The notes beneath the pieces were generated by a model, which saw nothing but the letters and a program-made list of their open reading frames with translations, ran no database searches and was not told the origin of the DNA. Positions 1-14,253 of a stretch of DNA of 64,000 bases are shown piece by piece. Source of the stretch: Dioctria linearis. Taxonomy: Eukaryota; Arthropoda; Insecta; Diptera; Asilidae. The position numbers and the translations under genes are program-made. Each line of letters begins with the position of its first letter. Within the stretch, counting starts at the first letter, position 1. Where the stretch lies: assembly GCA_963930735.1 (NCBI GenBank), contig CAWVNZ010002819.1, positions 1 to 64,000 on the forward strand, read 5' to 3'.

Positions 1-1800
1 CGCCAGGGATTGCCTTTTCTATAGTAAATTATTCCAAAAATAATTTTATACTGTCGCAAATTTTAAGTGCGCCAGGGATTGCCTTTTCTATAGTAAATTA
101 TTCAAAAAATAATTTTATACTGTCGCAAATTTCAATTTCGCCAGGTAAATTATTCAAAAAATAATTTTATACTGTCGCAAATTTTAACTACGCCAGGGAT
201 TGCCTTTTCTATAGTAAATTATTCAAAAAATAATTTTCTACTGTCGAAAATTTTAATTACGCCAGGGATTGCCTTTTCTATAGTAAATTATTCAAAAAAT
301 AATTTTCTACTGTCGCAAATTTTAATTACGCCAGGGATTGCCTTTTCTATAGTAAATTATTCAAAAAAATATTTTCAACTGTCGCAAATTTTAATTACGC
401 CAGGGATTGCCTTTTCTATAGTAAATTATTCAAAAAATAATTTTCTACTGTCGAAAATTTTAATTACGCCAGGGATTGCCTTTTCTATAGTAAATTATTC
501 AAAAATAATGTTATACTGTCGCAAATTTCAATTTCGCCAGGTAAATTATTCAAAAAATAATTTTATATTGTCGCAAATTTTAATTACGCCAGGGATTGCC
601 TTTTCTATAGTAAATTATTCAAAAAATAATTTTCAACTGTCGCAAATTTTAAGTGCACCAGGGATTGCCTTTTCTATAGTAAATTATTCAAAAAATAATT
701 TTTTACTGTCGCAAATTTTAATTGCGCCAGGGATTGCCTTTTCTATAGTAAATTATTCAAAAAATAATTTTATACTGTCGCAAATTTTAATTACGCCAGA
801 GATTGCCTTTTCTATAGTAAATTATTCAAAAAATAATTTTCTACTGCCGCAAATTTTAATTACGCCAGGGATTGCCTTTTCTATAGTAAATTATTCAAAA
901 AATTATTTTCTATTTTCGCAAATTTTAATTACGCCAGGGATTGCCTTTTCTATAGTAAATTATTCAAAAAATAATTTTCAACTGTCGCAAATTTCAATTT
1001 CGCCAGGTAAATTATTCAAAAAATAATTTTATACTGTCGCAAATTTTAATTACGCCAGGGATTGCCTTTTCTATAGTAAATTATTCAAAAAATAATTTTA
1101 TACTGTCGCAAATTTTAATTACGCCAGGGATTGCCTTTTCTATAGTAAATTATTCAAAAAATAATTTTATACTGTCGCAAATTTTAATTACGCCAGGTAT
1201 TGCCTTTTCTATAGTAAATTATTCAAAAAATTATTTTTCACTGTCGCAAATTTTAATTGCGCCAGGGATTGCCTTTTCTATAGTAAATTTTGAAAAAAAA
1301 TAATTTTATACTGTCGCAAATTTTAATTACGCCAGGATTGCCTTTTCTATAGTAAATTATTCAAAAAATAATTTTATACTGTCGCAAATTTTAATTACGC
1401 CAGGGATTGCCTTTTCTATAGTAAATTATTCTAAAAATAATTTTCTACTGTCGCAAATTTTTATTACGCCAGGGATTGCCTTTTCTATAGTAAATTATTC
1501 AAAAAATAATTTTCTACTGTCGCAAATTTTAATTACGCCAGGGATTGCCTTTTCTATAGTAAATTATTAAAAAATAATTTTATACTGTCGCAAATTTCAA
1601 TTTCGCCAGGTAAATTATTCAAAAAATATATTTTATACTGTCACAAATTTTAATTACGCCAGGGATTGCCTTTTCTATAGTAAGTTTTGCAAAAAAATAA
1701 TTTTCAACTCTCGCAAATTTTAATTGCGCCAGGGATTGCCTTTTCTATAGTAAATTATTCAAAAAATAATTTTTTACTGTCGCAAATTTTAATTGCGCCA
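1..1800. repeat. Higher-order block, copied at about 2,799-4,590
   Basis: The short-monomer junctions at 145, 541, 1007 and 1610 match those at 2943, 3340, 3806 and 4411, an offset of 2,798 growing to 2,801. The small drift is explained by visible single-base indels: an A-run one base shorter near 500, a CCAGG with one G lost near 1335, and a short A-run near 1567. Shared rare markers include the GTTATACTG variant (near 509 and 3309) and the TTGAAAAAAAATAA monomer (1290 and 4089). The copies diverge after about 1,800 and 4,590. Confidence 0.85.
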
Positions 1801-2798
1801 GGGATTGCCTTTTCTATAGTAAATTATTCAAAAAATAATTTTATACTGTCGCAAATTTTAATTACGCCAGGGATTGCCTTTTCTATAGTAAATTATTCAA
1901 AAAATAATTTTCTAGTGTCGCAAATTTTAATTACGTCAGGGATTGCCTTTTCTATAGTAAATTATTCAAAAAATAATTTTCTACTGTCGCAAATTTTAAC
2001 TACGCCAGGGATTGCCTTTTCTATAGTAAATTATTCAAAAAATAATTTTCAACTGTCGCAAATTTCAATTTCGCCAGGTAAATTATTCAAAAAATAATTT
2101 TATACTGTCGCAAATTTTAATTACGCCAGGGATTGCCTTTTCTATAGTAAATTATTCAAAAAATAATTTTATACTGTCGCAAATTTTAATTACGCCAGGG
2201 ATTGCCTTTTCTATAGTAAATTATTCAAAAAATAATTTTATACTGTCGCAAATTTTAATTACGCCAGGTATTGCCTTTTCTATAGTAAATTATTCAAAAA
2301 ATTATTTTTTACTGTCGCAAATTTTAATTGCGCCAGGGATTGCCTTTTCTATAGTAAATTTGAAAAAAAAATAATTTTATACTGTCGCAAATTTTAATTA
2401 CGCCAGGGATTGCCTTTTCTATAGTAAATTATTCAAAAAATAATTTTATACTGTCGCAAATTTTAATTACGGCAGGGATTGCCTTTTCTATAGTAAATTA
2501 TTCTAAAAATAATTTTCTACTGTCGCAAATTTTTATTACGCGAGGGATTGCCTTTTCTATAGTAAATTATTCAAAAAATAATTTTCTACTGTCGCAAATT
2601 TTAATTACGCCAGGGATTGCCTTTTCTATAGTAAATTATTCAAAAAATAATTTTATACTGTCGCAAATTTCAATTTCGCCAGGTAAATTATTCAAAAAAT
2701 AATTTTATACTGTCGCAAATTTTAATTACGCCAGGGATTGCCTTTTCTATAGTAAATTTTGCAAAAAAATAATTTTCAACTCTCGCAAATTTTAATTG

Positions 2799-4590
2799 CG
2801 CCAGGGATTGCCTTTTCTATAGTAAATTATTCAAAAAATAATTTTATACTGTCGCAAATTTTAAGTGCGCCAGGGATTGCCTTTTCTATAGTAAATTATT
2901 CAAAAAATAATTTTATACTGTCGCAAATTTCAATTTCGCCAGGTAAATTATTCAAAAAATAATTTTATACTGTCGCAAATTTTAACTACGCCAGGGATTG
3001 CCTTTTCTATAGTAAATTATTCAAAAAATAATTTTCTACTGTCGAAAATTTTAATTACGCCAGGGATTGCCTTTTCTATAGTAAATTATTCAAAAAATAA
3101 TTTTCTACTGTCGCAAATTTTAATTACGCCAGGGATTGCCTTTTCTATAGTAAATTATTCAAAAAAATATTTTCAACTGTCGCAAATTTTAATTACGCCA
3201 GGGATTGCCTTTTCTATAGTAAATTATTCAAAAAATAATTTTCTACTGTCGAAAATTTTAATTACGCCAGGGATTGCCTTTTCTATAGTAAATTATTCAA
3301 AAAATAATGTTATACTGTCGCAAATTTCAATTTCGCCAGGTAAATTATTCAAAAAATAATTTTATACTGTCGCAAATTTTAATTACGCCAGGGATTGCCT
3401 TTTCTATAGTAAATTATTCAAAAAATAATTTTCAACTGTAGCAAATTTTAAGTGCGCCAGGGATTGCCTTTTCTATAGTAAATTATTCAAAAAATAATTT
3501 TTTACTGTCGCAAATTTTAATTGCGCCAGGGATTGCCTTTTCTATAGTAAATTATTCAAAAAATAATTTTATACTGTCGCAAATTTTAATTACGCCAGGG
3601 ATTGCCTTTTCTATAGTAAATTATTCAAAAAATAATTTTCTACTGTCGCAAATTTTAATTACGCCAGGGATTGCCTTTTCTATAGTAAATTATTCAAAAA
3701 ATAATTTTCTATTTTCGCAAATTTTAATTACGCCAGGGATTGCCTTTTCTATAGTAAATTATTCAAAAAATAATTTTCAACTGTCGCAAATTTCAATTTC
3801 GCCAGGTAAATTATTCAAAAAATAATTTTATACTGTCGCAAATTTTAATTACGCCAGGGATTGCCTTTTCTATAGTAAATTATTCAAAAAATAATTTTAT
3901 ACTGTCGCAAATTTTAATTACGCCAGGGATTGCCTTTTCTATAGTAAATTATTCAAAAAATAATTTTATACTGTCGCAAATTTTAATTACGCCAGGTATT
4001 GCCTTTTCTATAGTAAATTATTCAAAAAATTATTTTTCACTGTCGCAAATTTTAATTGCGCCAGGGATTGCCTTTTCTATAGTAAATTTTGAAAAAAAAT
4101 AATTTTATACTGTCGCAAATTTTAATTACGCCAGGGATTGCCTTTTCTATAGTAAATTATTCAAAAAATTATTTTATACTGTCGCAAATTTTAATTACGC
4201 CAGGGATTGCCTTTTCTATAGTAAATTATTCTAAAAATAATTTTCTACTGTCGCAAATTTTTATTACGCCAGGGATTGCCTTTTCTATAGTAAATTATTC
4301 AAAAAATAATTTTCTACTGTCGCAAATTTTAATTACGCCAGGGATTGCCTTTTCTATAGTAAATTATTCAAAAAATAATTTTATACTGTCGCAAATTTCA
4401 ATTTCGCCAGGTAAATTATTCAAAAAATAATTTTATACTGTCGCAAATTTTAATTACGCCAGGGATTGCCTTTTCTATAGTAAGTTTTGCAAAAAAATAA
4501 TTTTCAACTCTCGCAAATTTTAATTGCGCCAGGGATTGCCTTTTCTATAGTAAATTATTCAAAAAATAATTTTTTACTGTCGCAAATTTT
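2799..4590. repeat. Second copy of the 1-1,800 higher-order block
   Basis: It carries the same ordered series of variant monomers as the window start, with private substitutions such as CTGTAGCAA near 3437, where the copy at the window start has CTGTCGCAA. Its 3' portion (from about 3,800) recurs again at about 8,000-8,750 with an offset of 4,178 bp: the TTGAAAAAAAATAA monomers at 4089 and 8267 and the TTTTGCAAAAAAATAA monomers at 4484 and 8662 both fit that offset. Confidence 0.85.
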
Positions 4591-7500
4591 AATTACGACA
4601 GGGATTGCCTTTTCTATAGTAAATTATTCAAAAAATAATTTTCTACTGTCGCAAATTTTAATTACGCCAGGGATTGCCTTTTCTATAGTAAATTATTCAA
4701 AAAATAATTTTATACTGTCGCAAATTTTAACTACGCCAGGGATTGCCTTTTCTATAGTAAATTATTCAAAAAATAATTTTATACTGTCGCAAATTTTAAT
4801 TACGCCAGGGATTGCCTTTTCTATAGTAAATTATTCAAAAAATAATTTTCTACTGTCGCAAATTTTAATTACGCCAGGGATTGCCTTTTCTATAGTAAAT
4901 TATTCAAAAAATAATTTTCTACTGTCGCAAGTTTTAATTACGCCAGGGATTACCTTTTCTATAGTAAATTATTCAAAAAATAATTTTCAACTGTCGCAAA
5001 TTTTAATTACGCCAGGGATTGCCTTTTCTATAGTAAATTATTCAAAAAATAATTTTATACTGTCGCAAATTTTAATTACGCCAGGGATTGCCTTTTCTAT
5101 AGTAAATTATTCAAAAAATAATTTTATACTGTCGCAAATTTTAAGTGCGCCAGGGATTGCCTTTTCTATAGTAAATTATTCAAAAAATAATTTTATACTG
5201 TCGCAAATTTCAATTTCGCCAGGTAAATTATTCAAAAAATAATTTTATACTGTCGCAAATTTTAATTACGCCAGGGATTGCCTTTTCTATAGTAAATTAT
5301 TCAAAAAATAATTTTCAACTGTCGCAAATTTTAAGTGCGCCAGGGATTGCCTTTTCTATAGTAAATTATTCAAAAAATTATTTTTTACTGTCGCAAATTT
5401 TAATTGCGCCAGGGATTGCCTTTTCTATAGTAAATTTTGAAAAAAAATAATTTTATACTGTCGCAAATTTTAATTACGCCAGGGTTGCCTTTTCTATAGT
5501 AAATTATTCAAAAAATAATTTTATACTGTCGCAAATTTCAATTTCGCCAGGTAAATTATTCAAAAAATAATTTTATACTGTCGCAAATTTTAATTACGCC
5601 AGCGATTGCCTTTTCTATAGTAAATTATTCAAAAAATAATTTTCTACTGTCGCAAATTTTAATTACGCCAGGGATTGCCTTTTCTATAGCAAATTATTCA
5701 AAAAATATTTTTTTACTGTCGCAAATTTTAATTACGCCAGGGATTGCCTTTTCTATAGTAAATTATTCAAAAAATAATTTTCTACTGTCGCAAATTTTAA
5801 ATACGCCAGGGATTGCCTTTTCTATAGTAAATTATTCAAAAAATAATTTTCTACTGTAGCAAATTTTAATTGCGCCAGGGATTGCCTTTTCTATAGTAAA
5901 TAATTCAAAAAATAATTTTATACTGTCGCAAATTTTAATTACGCCAGGGATTGCCTTTTCTATAGTAAATTATTCAAAAAATAATTTTATACTGTCGCAA
6001 ATTTTAATTGCGCCAGGGATTGCCTTTTCTATAGTAAATAATTCAAAAAATAATTTTCTACTGTCGCAAATTTTAATTACGCCAGGGATTGCCTTTTCTA
6101 TAGTAAATTATTCAAAAAATAATTTTCTACTGTCGCAAATTTTAATTGCGCCAGGGATTGCCTTTTCTATAGTAAATAATTCAAAAAATAATTTTCTACT
6201 GTCGCAAATTTTAATTACGCCAGGGATTGCCTTTTCTATAGTAAATTATTCAAAAAATAATTTTCTACTGTCGCAAATTTTAATTGCGCCAGGGATTGCC
6301 TTTTCTATAGTAAATTATTCAAAAAATAATTTTATACTGTCGCAAATTTTAATTACGCCAGGGATTGCCTTTTCTATAGTAAATTATTCAAAAAATAATT
6401 TTATACTGTCGCAAATTTTAATTTCGCCAGGTAAATTATTCAAAAAATAATTTTATACTGTCGCAAATTTTAATTACGCCAGGGATTGCCTTTTCTATAG
6501 TAAATTATTCAAAAAATAATTTTATACTGTCGCAAATTTTAATTACGCCAGGGATTGCCTTTTCTATAGTAAATTATTCAAAAAATAATTTTATACTGTC
6601 GCAAATTTTAATTACGCCAGGTATTGCCTTTTCTATAGTAAATTATTCAAAAAATAATTTTTTACTGTCGCAAATTTTAATTGCGCCAGGGATTGCCTTT
6701 TCTATAGTAAATTTTGAAAAAAAATAATTTTATACTGTCGCAAATTTTAATTACGCCAGGGATTGCCTTTTCTATAGTAAATTATTCAAAAAATAATTTC
6801 ATACTGTCGCAAATTTCAATTTCGCCAGGTAAAATATTCAAAAAATAATTTTATACTGTCGCAAATTTTAATTACGACAGCGATTGCCTTTTCTATAGTA
6901 AATTATTCAAAAAATAATTTTCTACTGTCGCAAATTTTAATTAAGCCAGGGATTGCCTTTTCTATAGCAAATTATTCAAAAAATAATTTTTTACTGTCGC
7001 AAATTTTAATTACGCCAGGGATTGCCTTTTCTATAGTAAATTATTCAAAAAATAATTTTCTACTGTCGCAAATTTTATATACGCCAGGGATTGCCTTTTC
7101 TATAGTAAATTATTCAAAAAATAATTTTCTACTGTCGCAAATTTTAATTGCGCCAGGGATTGCCTTTTCTATAGTAAATAATTCAAAAAATAATTTTCTA
7201 CTGTTGCAAATTTTAATTACGCCAGGGATTGCCTTTTCTATAGTAAATAATTCAAAAAATAATTTTCTACTGTCGCAAATTTTAATTGCGCCAGGGATTG
7301 CCTTTTCTATAGTAAATTATTCAAAAAATAATTTTATACTGTCGCAAATTTTAATTACGCCAGGGATTGCCTTTTCTATAGTAAATTATTCAAAAAATAA
7401 TTTTATACTGTCGCAAATTTTAAGTGCGCCAGGGATTGCCTTTTCTATAGTAAATTATTCAAAAAATAATTTTCTACTGTCGCGAATTTTAATTACGCCA

Positions 7501-10500
7501 GGGATTGCCTTTTCTATAGTAAATTATTCAAAAAATAATTTTCTACTGTCGCAAATTTTAATTACGCCAGGTATTACCTTTTCTATAGTAAATTATTCAA
7601 AAAATAATTTTCAACTGTCGCAAATTTTAATTACGCCAGGGATTGCCTTTTCTATAGTAAATTATTCAAAAAATAATTTTATACTGTCGCAAATTTTAAT
7701 TACGCCAGGAATTGCCTTTTCTATAGTAAATTATTCAAAAAATAACTTTATACTGTCGCAAATTTTAAGTGCGCCAGGGATTGCCTTTTCTTTAGTAAAT
7801 TATTCAAAAAATAATTTTTACTGTCGCAAATTTTAATTACGCCAGGGATTGCCTTTTCTATAGTAAATTATTCAAAAAATAATTTTCTACTGTCGCAAAT
7901 TTTAATTACGCCAGGGATTGCCTTTTCTATAGTAAATTATTCAAAAAATAATTTTCAACTGTCGCAAATTTCAATTTCGCCAGGTAAATTATTCAAAAAA
8001 TAATTTTATACTGTCGCAAATTTTAATTACGCCAGGGATTGCCTTTTCTATAGTAAATTATTCAAAAAATAATTTTATACTGTCGCAAATTTTAATTACG
8101 CCAGGGATTGCCTTTTCTATAGTAAATTATTCAAAAAATAATTTTATACTGTCGCAAATTTTAATTACGCCAGGTATTGCCTTTTCTATAGTAAATTATT
8201 CAAAAAATTATTTTTTACTGTCGCAAATTTTAATTGCGCCAGGGATTGCCTTTTCTATAGTAAATTTTGAAAAAAAATAATTTTATACTGTCGCAAATTT
8301 TAATTACGCCAGGGATTGCCTTTTCTATAGTAAATTATTCAAAAAATAATTTTATACTGTCGCAAATTTTAATTACGCCAGGGATTGCCTTTTCTATAGT
8401 AAATTATTCTAAAAATAATTTTCTACTGTCGCAAATTTTTATTACGCCAGGGATTGCCTTTTCTATAGTAAATTATTCAAAAAATAATTTTCTACTGTCG
8501 CAAATTTTAATTACGCCAGGGATTGCCTTTTCTATAGTAAATTATTCAAAAAATAATTTTATACTGTCGCAAATTTCAATTTCGCCAGGTAAATTATTCA
8601 AAAAATAATTTTATACTGTCGCAAATTTTAATTACGCCAGGGATTGCCTTTTCTATAGTAAATTTTGCAAAAAAATAATTTTCAACTCTCGCAAATTTTA
8701 ATTGCGCCAGGGATTGCCTTTTCTATAGTAAATTATTCAAAAAATAATTTTTTACTGTCGCAAATTTTAATTGCGCCAGGGATTGCCTTTTCTATAGTAA
8801 ATTATTCAAAAAATAATTTTATACTGTCGCAAATTTTAATTACGCCAGGGATTGCCTTTTCTATAGTAAATTATTCAAAAAATAATTTTCTACTGTCGCA
8901 AATTTTAATTACGCCAGGGATTGCCTTTTATATAGTAAATTATTCAAAAAATAATTTTCTACTGTCGCAAGTTTTAATTACGCCAGGGATTACCTTTTCT
9001 ATAGTAAATTATTCAAAAAATAATTTTCAACTGTCGCAAATTTTAATTACGCCAGGGATTGCCTTTTCTATAGTAAATTATTCAAAAAATAATTTTATAC
9101 TGTCGCAAATTTTAATTACGCCAGGGATTGCCTTTTCTATAGTAAATTATTCAAAAAATAATTTTATACTGTCGCAAATTTTAATTACGCCAGGGATTGC
9201 CTTTTCTATAGTAAATTATTCAAAAAATAATTTTATACTGTCGCAAATTTTAAGTGCGCCAGGGATTGCCTTTTCTATAGTAAATTATTCAAAAAATAAT
9301 TTTATAGTGTCGCAAATTTCAATTTCGTCAGGTAAATTATTCAAAAAATAATTTTATACTGTCGCAAATTTTAATTACGCCAGGGATTGCCTTTTCTATA
9401 GTAAATTATTCAAAAAATAATTTTCAACTGTCGCAAATTTTAATTACGCCAGGGATTGCCTTTTCTCTAGTAAATTATTCAAAAAATAATTTTATACTGT
9501 CGCAAATTTTAATTACGCCAGGGATTGCCTTTTCTATAGTAAATTATTCAAAAAATAATTTTATACTGTCGCAAATTTTAATTACGCCAGGGATTGCCTT
9601 CTCTATAGTAAATTATTCAAAAAATAATTTTCTACTGTCGCAAATTTTAATTACGCCAGGGATTGCCTTTTATATAGTAAATTATTCAAAAAATAATTTT
9701 CTACTGTCGCAAGTTTTAATTACGCCAGGGATTACCTTTTCTATAGTAAATTATTCAAAAAATAATTTTCAACTGTCGCAAATTTTAATTACGCCAGGGA
9801 TTGCCTTTTCTATAGTAAATTATTCAAAAAATAATTTTCTACTGTCGCAAATTTTAATTACGCCAGGGATTGCCTTTTCTATAGTAAATTATTCAAAAAA
9901 ATATTTTCAACTGTCGCAAATTTTAATTACGCCAGGGATTGCCTTTTCTATAGTAAATTATTCAAAAAATAATTTTCTACTGTCGAAAATTTTAATTACA
10001 CCAGGGATTGCCTTTTCTATAGTAAATTATTCAAAAAATAATTTTATACTGTCGCAAATTTCAATTTCGCCAGGTAAATTATTCAAAAAATAATTTTATA
10101 CTGTCGCAAATTTTAATTACGCCAGGGATTGCCTTTTATATAGTAAATTATTCAAAAAATAATTTTCTACTGTCGCAAGTTTTAATTACGCCAGGGATTA
10201 CCTTTTCTATAGTAAATTATTCAAAAAATAATTTTCAACTGTCGCAAATTTTAATTACGCCAGGGATTGCCTTTTCTATAGTAAATTATTCAAAAAATAA
10301 TTTTCTACTGTCGCAAATTTTAATTACGCCAGGGATTGCCTTTTCTATAGTAAATTATTCAAAAAATAATTTTCTACTGTCGCAAATTTTAATTACGCCA
10401 GGGATTGCCTTTTCTATAGTAAATTATTCAAAAAAATATTTTCAACTGTCGCAAATTTTAATTACGCCAGGGATTGCCTTTTCTATAGTAAATTATTCAA

Positions 10501-13500
10501 AAAATAATTTTCTACTGTCGAAAATTTTAATTACGCCAGGGATTGCCTTTTCTATAGTAAATTATTCAAAAAATAATTTTATACTGTCGCAAGTTTTAAT
10601 TACGCCAGGGATTGCCTTTTCTATAGTAAATTATTCAAAAAATAATTTTCTACTGTCGCAAATTTTAAATACGCCAGGGATTGCCTTTTCTATAGTAAAT
10701 TATTCAAAAAATAATTTTCTACTGTCGCAAATTTTAATTGCGCCAGGGATTGCCTTTTCTATAGTAAATAATTCAAAAAATAATTTTATACTGTCGCAAA
10801 TTTTAATTACGCCAGGGATTGCCTTTTCTATAGTAAATTATTCAAAAAATAATTTTATACTGTCGCAAATTTTAATTACGCCAGGTATTGCCTTTTCTAT
10901 AGTAAATTATTCAAAAAATTATTTTTTACTGTCGCAAATTTTAATTGCGCCAGGGATTGCCTTTTCTATAGTAAATTTTGAAAAAAAATAATTTTATACT
11001 GTCGCAAATTTTAATTACGCCAGGGATTGCCTTTTCTATAGTAAATTATTCAAAAAATAATTATATACTGTCGCAAATTTCAATTTCGCCAGGTAAATTA
11101 TTCAAAAAATAATTTTATACTGTCGCAAATTTTAATTACGCCAGCGATTGCCTTTTCTGTAGTAAATTATTCAAAAAATAATTTTCTACTGTCGCAAATT
11201 TTAATTACGCCAGGGATTGCCTTTTCTATAGTAAATTATTCAAAAAATAATTTTCTACTGTCGCAAATTTTAAATACGCCAGGGATTGCCTTTTCTATAG
11301 TAAATTATTCAAAAAATAATTTTCTACTGTCGCAAATTTTAATTGCGCCAGGGATTGCCTTTTCTATAGTAAATAATTCAAAAAATAATTTTCTACTGTC
11401 GCAAAATTTAATTACGCCAGGGATTGCCTTTTCTATAGTAAATTATTCAAAAAATAATTTTCTACTGTCGCAAATTTTAATTGCGCCAGGGATTGCCTTT
11501 TCTATAGTAAATTATTCAAAAAATAATTTTATACTGTCGCAAATTTTAATTACGCCAGGGATTGCCTTTTCTATAGTAAATTATTCAAAAAATAATTTTA
11601 TACTGTCGCAAATTTTAAGTGCGCCAGGGATTGCCTTTTCTATAGTAAATTATTCAAAAAATAATTTTCTACTGTCGCAAATTTTAATTACGCCAGGGAT
11701 TGCCTTTTCTATAGTAAATTATTCAAAAAATAATTTTCTACTGTCGCAAATTTTAATTACGCCAGGGATTACCTTTTCTATAGTAAATTATTCAAAAAAT
11801 AATTTTCAACTGTCGCAAATTTTAATTACGCCAGGGATTGCCTTTTCTATAGTATATTATTCAAAAAATAATTTTATACTGTCGCAAATTTTAATTACGC
11901 CAGGGATTGCCTTTACTATAGTAAATTATTCAAAAAATAACTTTATACTGTCGCAAATTTTAAGTGCGCCAGGGATTGCCTTTTATATAGTAAATTATTC
12001 AAAAAATAATTTTCTACTGTCGCAAATTTTAAATACGCCAGGGATTGCCTTTTCTATAGTAAATTATTCAAAAAATAATTTTCTACTGTCGCAAATTTTA
12101 ATTGCGCCAGGGATTGCCTTTTCTATAGTAAATAATTCAAAAAATAAATTTCTACTGTCGAAAATTTTAATTACGCCAGGTATTGCCTTTTCTATAGTAA
12201 ATTATTCAAAAAATTATTTTTTACTGTCGTAAATTTTAATTGAGCCAGGGATTGCGTTTTCTATAGTAAATTTTGAAAAAAAATAATTTTATACTGTCGC
12301 AAATTTTAATTACGCCAGGGATTGCCTTTTCTATAGTAAATTATTCAAAAAATAATTTTATACTGTCGCAAATTTCAATTTCGCCAGGTAAATTATTCAA
12401 AAAATAATTTTCTACTGTCGCAAATTTTAATTACGCCAGCGATTGCCTTTTCTGTAGTAAATTATTCAAAAAATAATTTTCTACTGTCGCAAATTTTAAT
12501 TACGCCAGGGATTGCCTTTTCTATAGCAAATTATTCAAAAAATAATTTTTTACTGTCGCAAATTTTAATTACGCCAGGGATTGCCTTTTCTATAGTAAAT
12601 TATTCAAAAAATAATTTTATACTGTCGCAAATTTTAATTACGCCATCGATTGCCTTTTCTGTAGTAAATTATTCAAAAAATAATTTTCTACTGTCGCAAA
12701 TTTTAATTACGCCAGGGATTGCCTTTTCTATAGCAAATTATTCAAAAAATAATTTTTTACTGTCGCAAATTTTAATTACGCCAGGGATTGCCTTTTCTAT
12801 AGTAAATTATTCAAAAAATAATTTTATACTGTCGCAAATTTTAATTACGCCAGGGATTGCCTTTTCTATAGTAAATTATTCAAAAAATAATTTTATACTG
12901 TCGCAAATTTTAAGTGCGCCAGGGATTGCCTTTTCTATAGTAAATTATTCAAAAAATAATTTTCTACTGTCGCAAATTTTAATTACGCCAGGGATTGCCT
13001 TTTCTATAGTAAATTATTCAAAAAATAATTTTCTACTGTCGCAAATTTTAATTACGCCAGGGATTACCTTTTCTATAGTAAATTATTCAAAAAATAATTT
13101 TCAACTGTCGCAAATTTTAATTACGCCAGGGATTGCCTTTTCTATAGTATATTATTCAAAAAATAATTTTATACTGTCGCAAATTTTAATTACGCCAGGG
13201 ATTGCCTTTACTATAGTAAATTATTCAAAAAATAACTTTATACTGTCCCAAATTTTAAGTGCGCCAGGGATTGCCTTTTCTATAGTAAATTATTCAAAAA
13301 ATAATTTTTACTGTCGCAAATTTTAATTGCGCCAGGGATTGCCTTTTCTATAGTAAATTATTCAAAAAATAATTTTATACTGTCGCAAATTTTAATTACG
13401 CCAGGGATTGCCTTTTCTATAGTAAATTATTCAAAAAATAATTTTCTACTGTCGCAAATTTTAATTATGCCAGGGATTGCCCTTTTCTATAGTAAATTAT

Positions 13501-14200
13501 TCAAAAAATAATTTTTTAATGTCGCAAATTTTAATTGCGCCAGGGATTGCCTTTTCTATAGTAAATTATTCAAAAAATAATTTTCTACTGTCGCAAATTT
13601 CAATTTCGCCAGGTAAATTATTCAAAAAATAATTTTATACTGTCGCAAATTTTAATTACGCCAGGGATTGCCTTTTCTACAGTAAATTATTCAAAAAATA
13701 ATTTTATACTGTCGCAAATTTTAATTACGCCAGGGATTGCCTTTTCTATAGTAAATTATTCAAAAAATAATTTTCAATTGTCGCAAATTTTAATTACGCC
13801 AGGGATTGCCTTTTCTATAGTAAATTATTCAAAAAATAATTTTCTACTTTCGCAAATTTTAATTGCGCCAGGGATTGCCTTTTCGATAGTAAATTATTCA
13901 AAAAATAATTTTATACTGTCGCAAAGTTTAATTACGCCAGGGATTGCCTTTTCTATAGTAAATTATTCAAAAATAATTTTATACTGTCGCAAATTTTAAG
14001 TGCGCCAGGGATTGCCTTTTCTATAGTAAATTATTCAAAAAATAATTTTATACTGTCGCAAATTTCAATTTCGCCAGGTAAATTATTCAAAAAATAATGT
14101 TATACTGTCGCAAATTTTAACTACGCCAGGGCTTGCCTTTTCTATAGTAAATTATTCAAAAAATAATTTTCTACTGTCGCAAATTTTAATTACGCCAGGG

Positions 14201-14253
14201 ATTGCTTTTCTATAGTAAATTTTCTACTGTCGCAAATTTTAATTACGCCAGGG
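14201..14253. repeat. 53-bp deleted monomer
   Basis: Relative to the 69-bp unit, one C is lost (GATTGCTTTTC) and 15 bp are missing between GTAAATT and TTCTACTG. The missing 15 bp lie between two AATT direct repeats and remove the loop and one arm of the dyad. This is the only copy in the first 23 kb. Confidence 0.85.
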
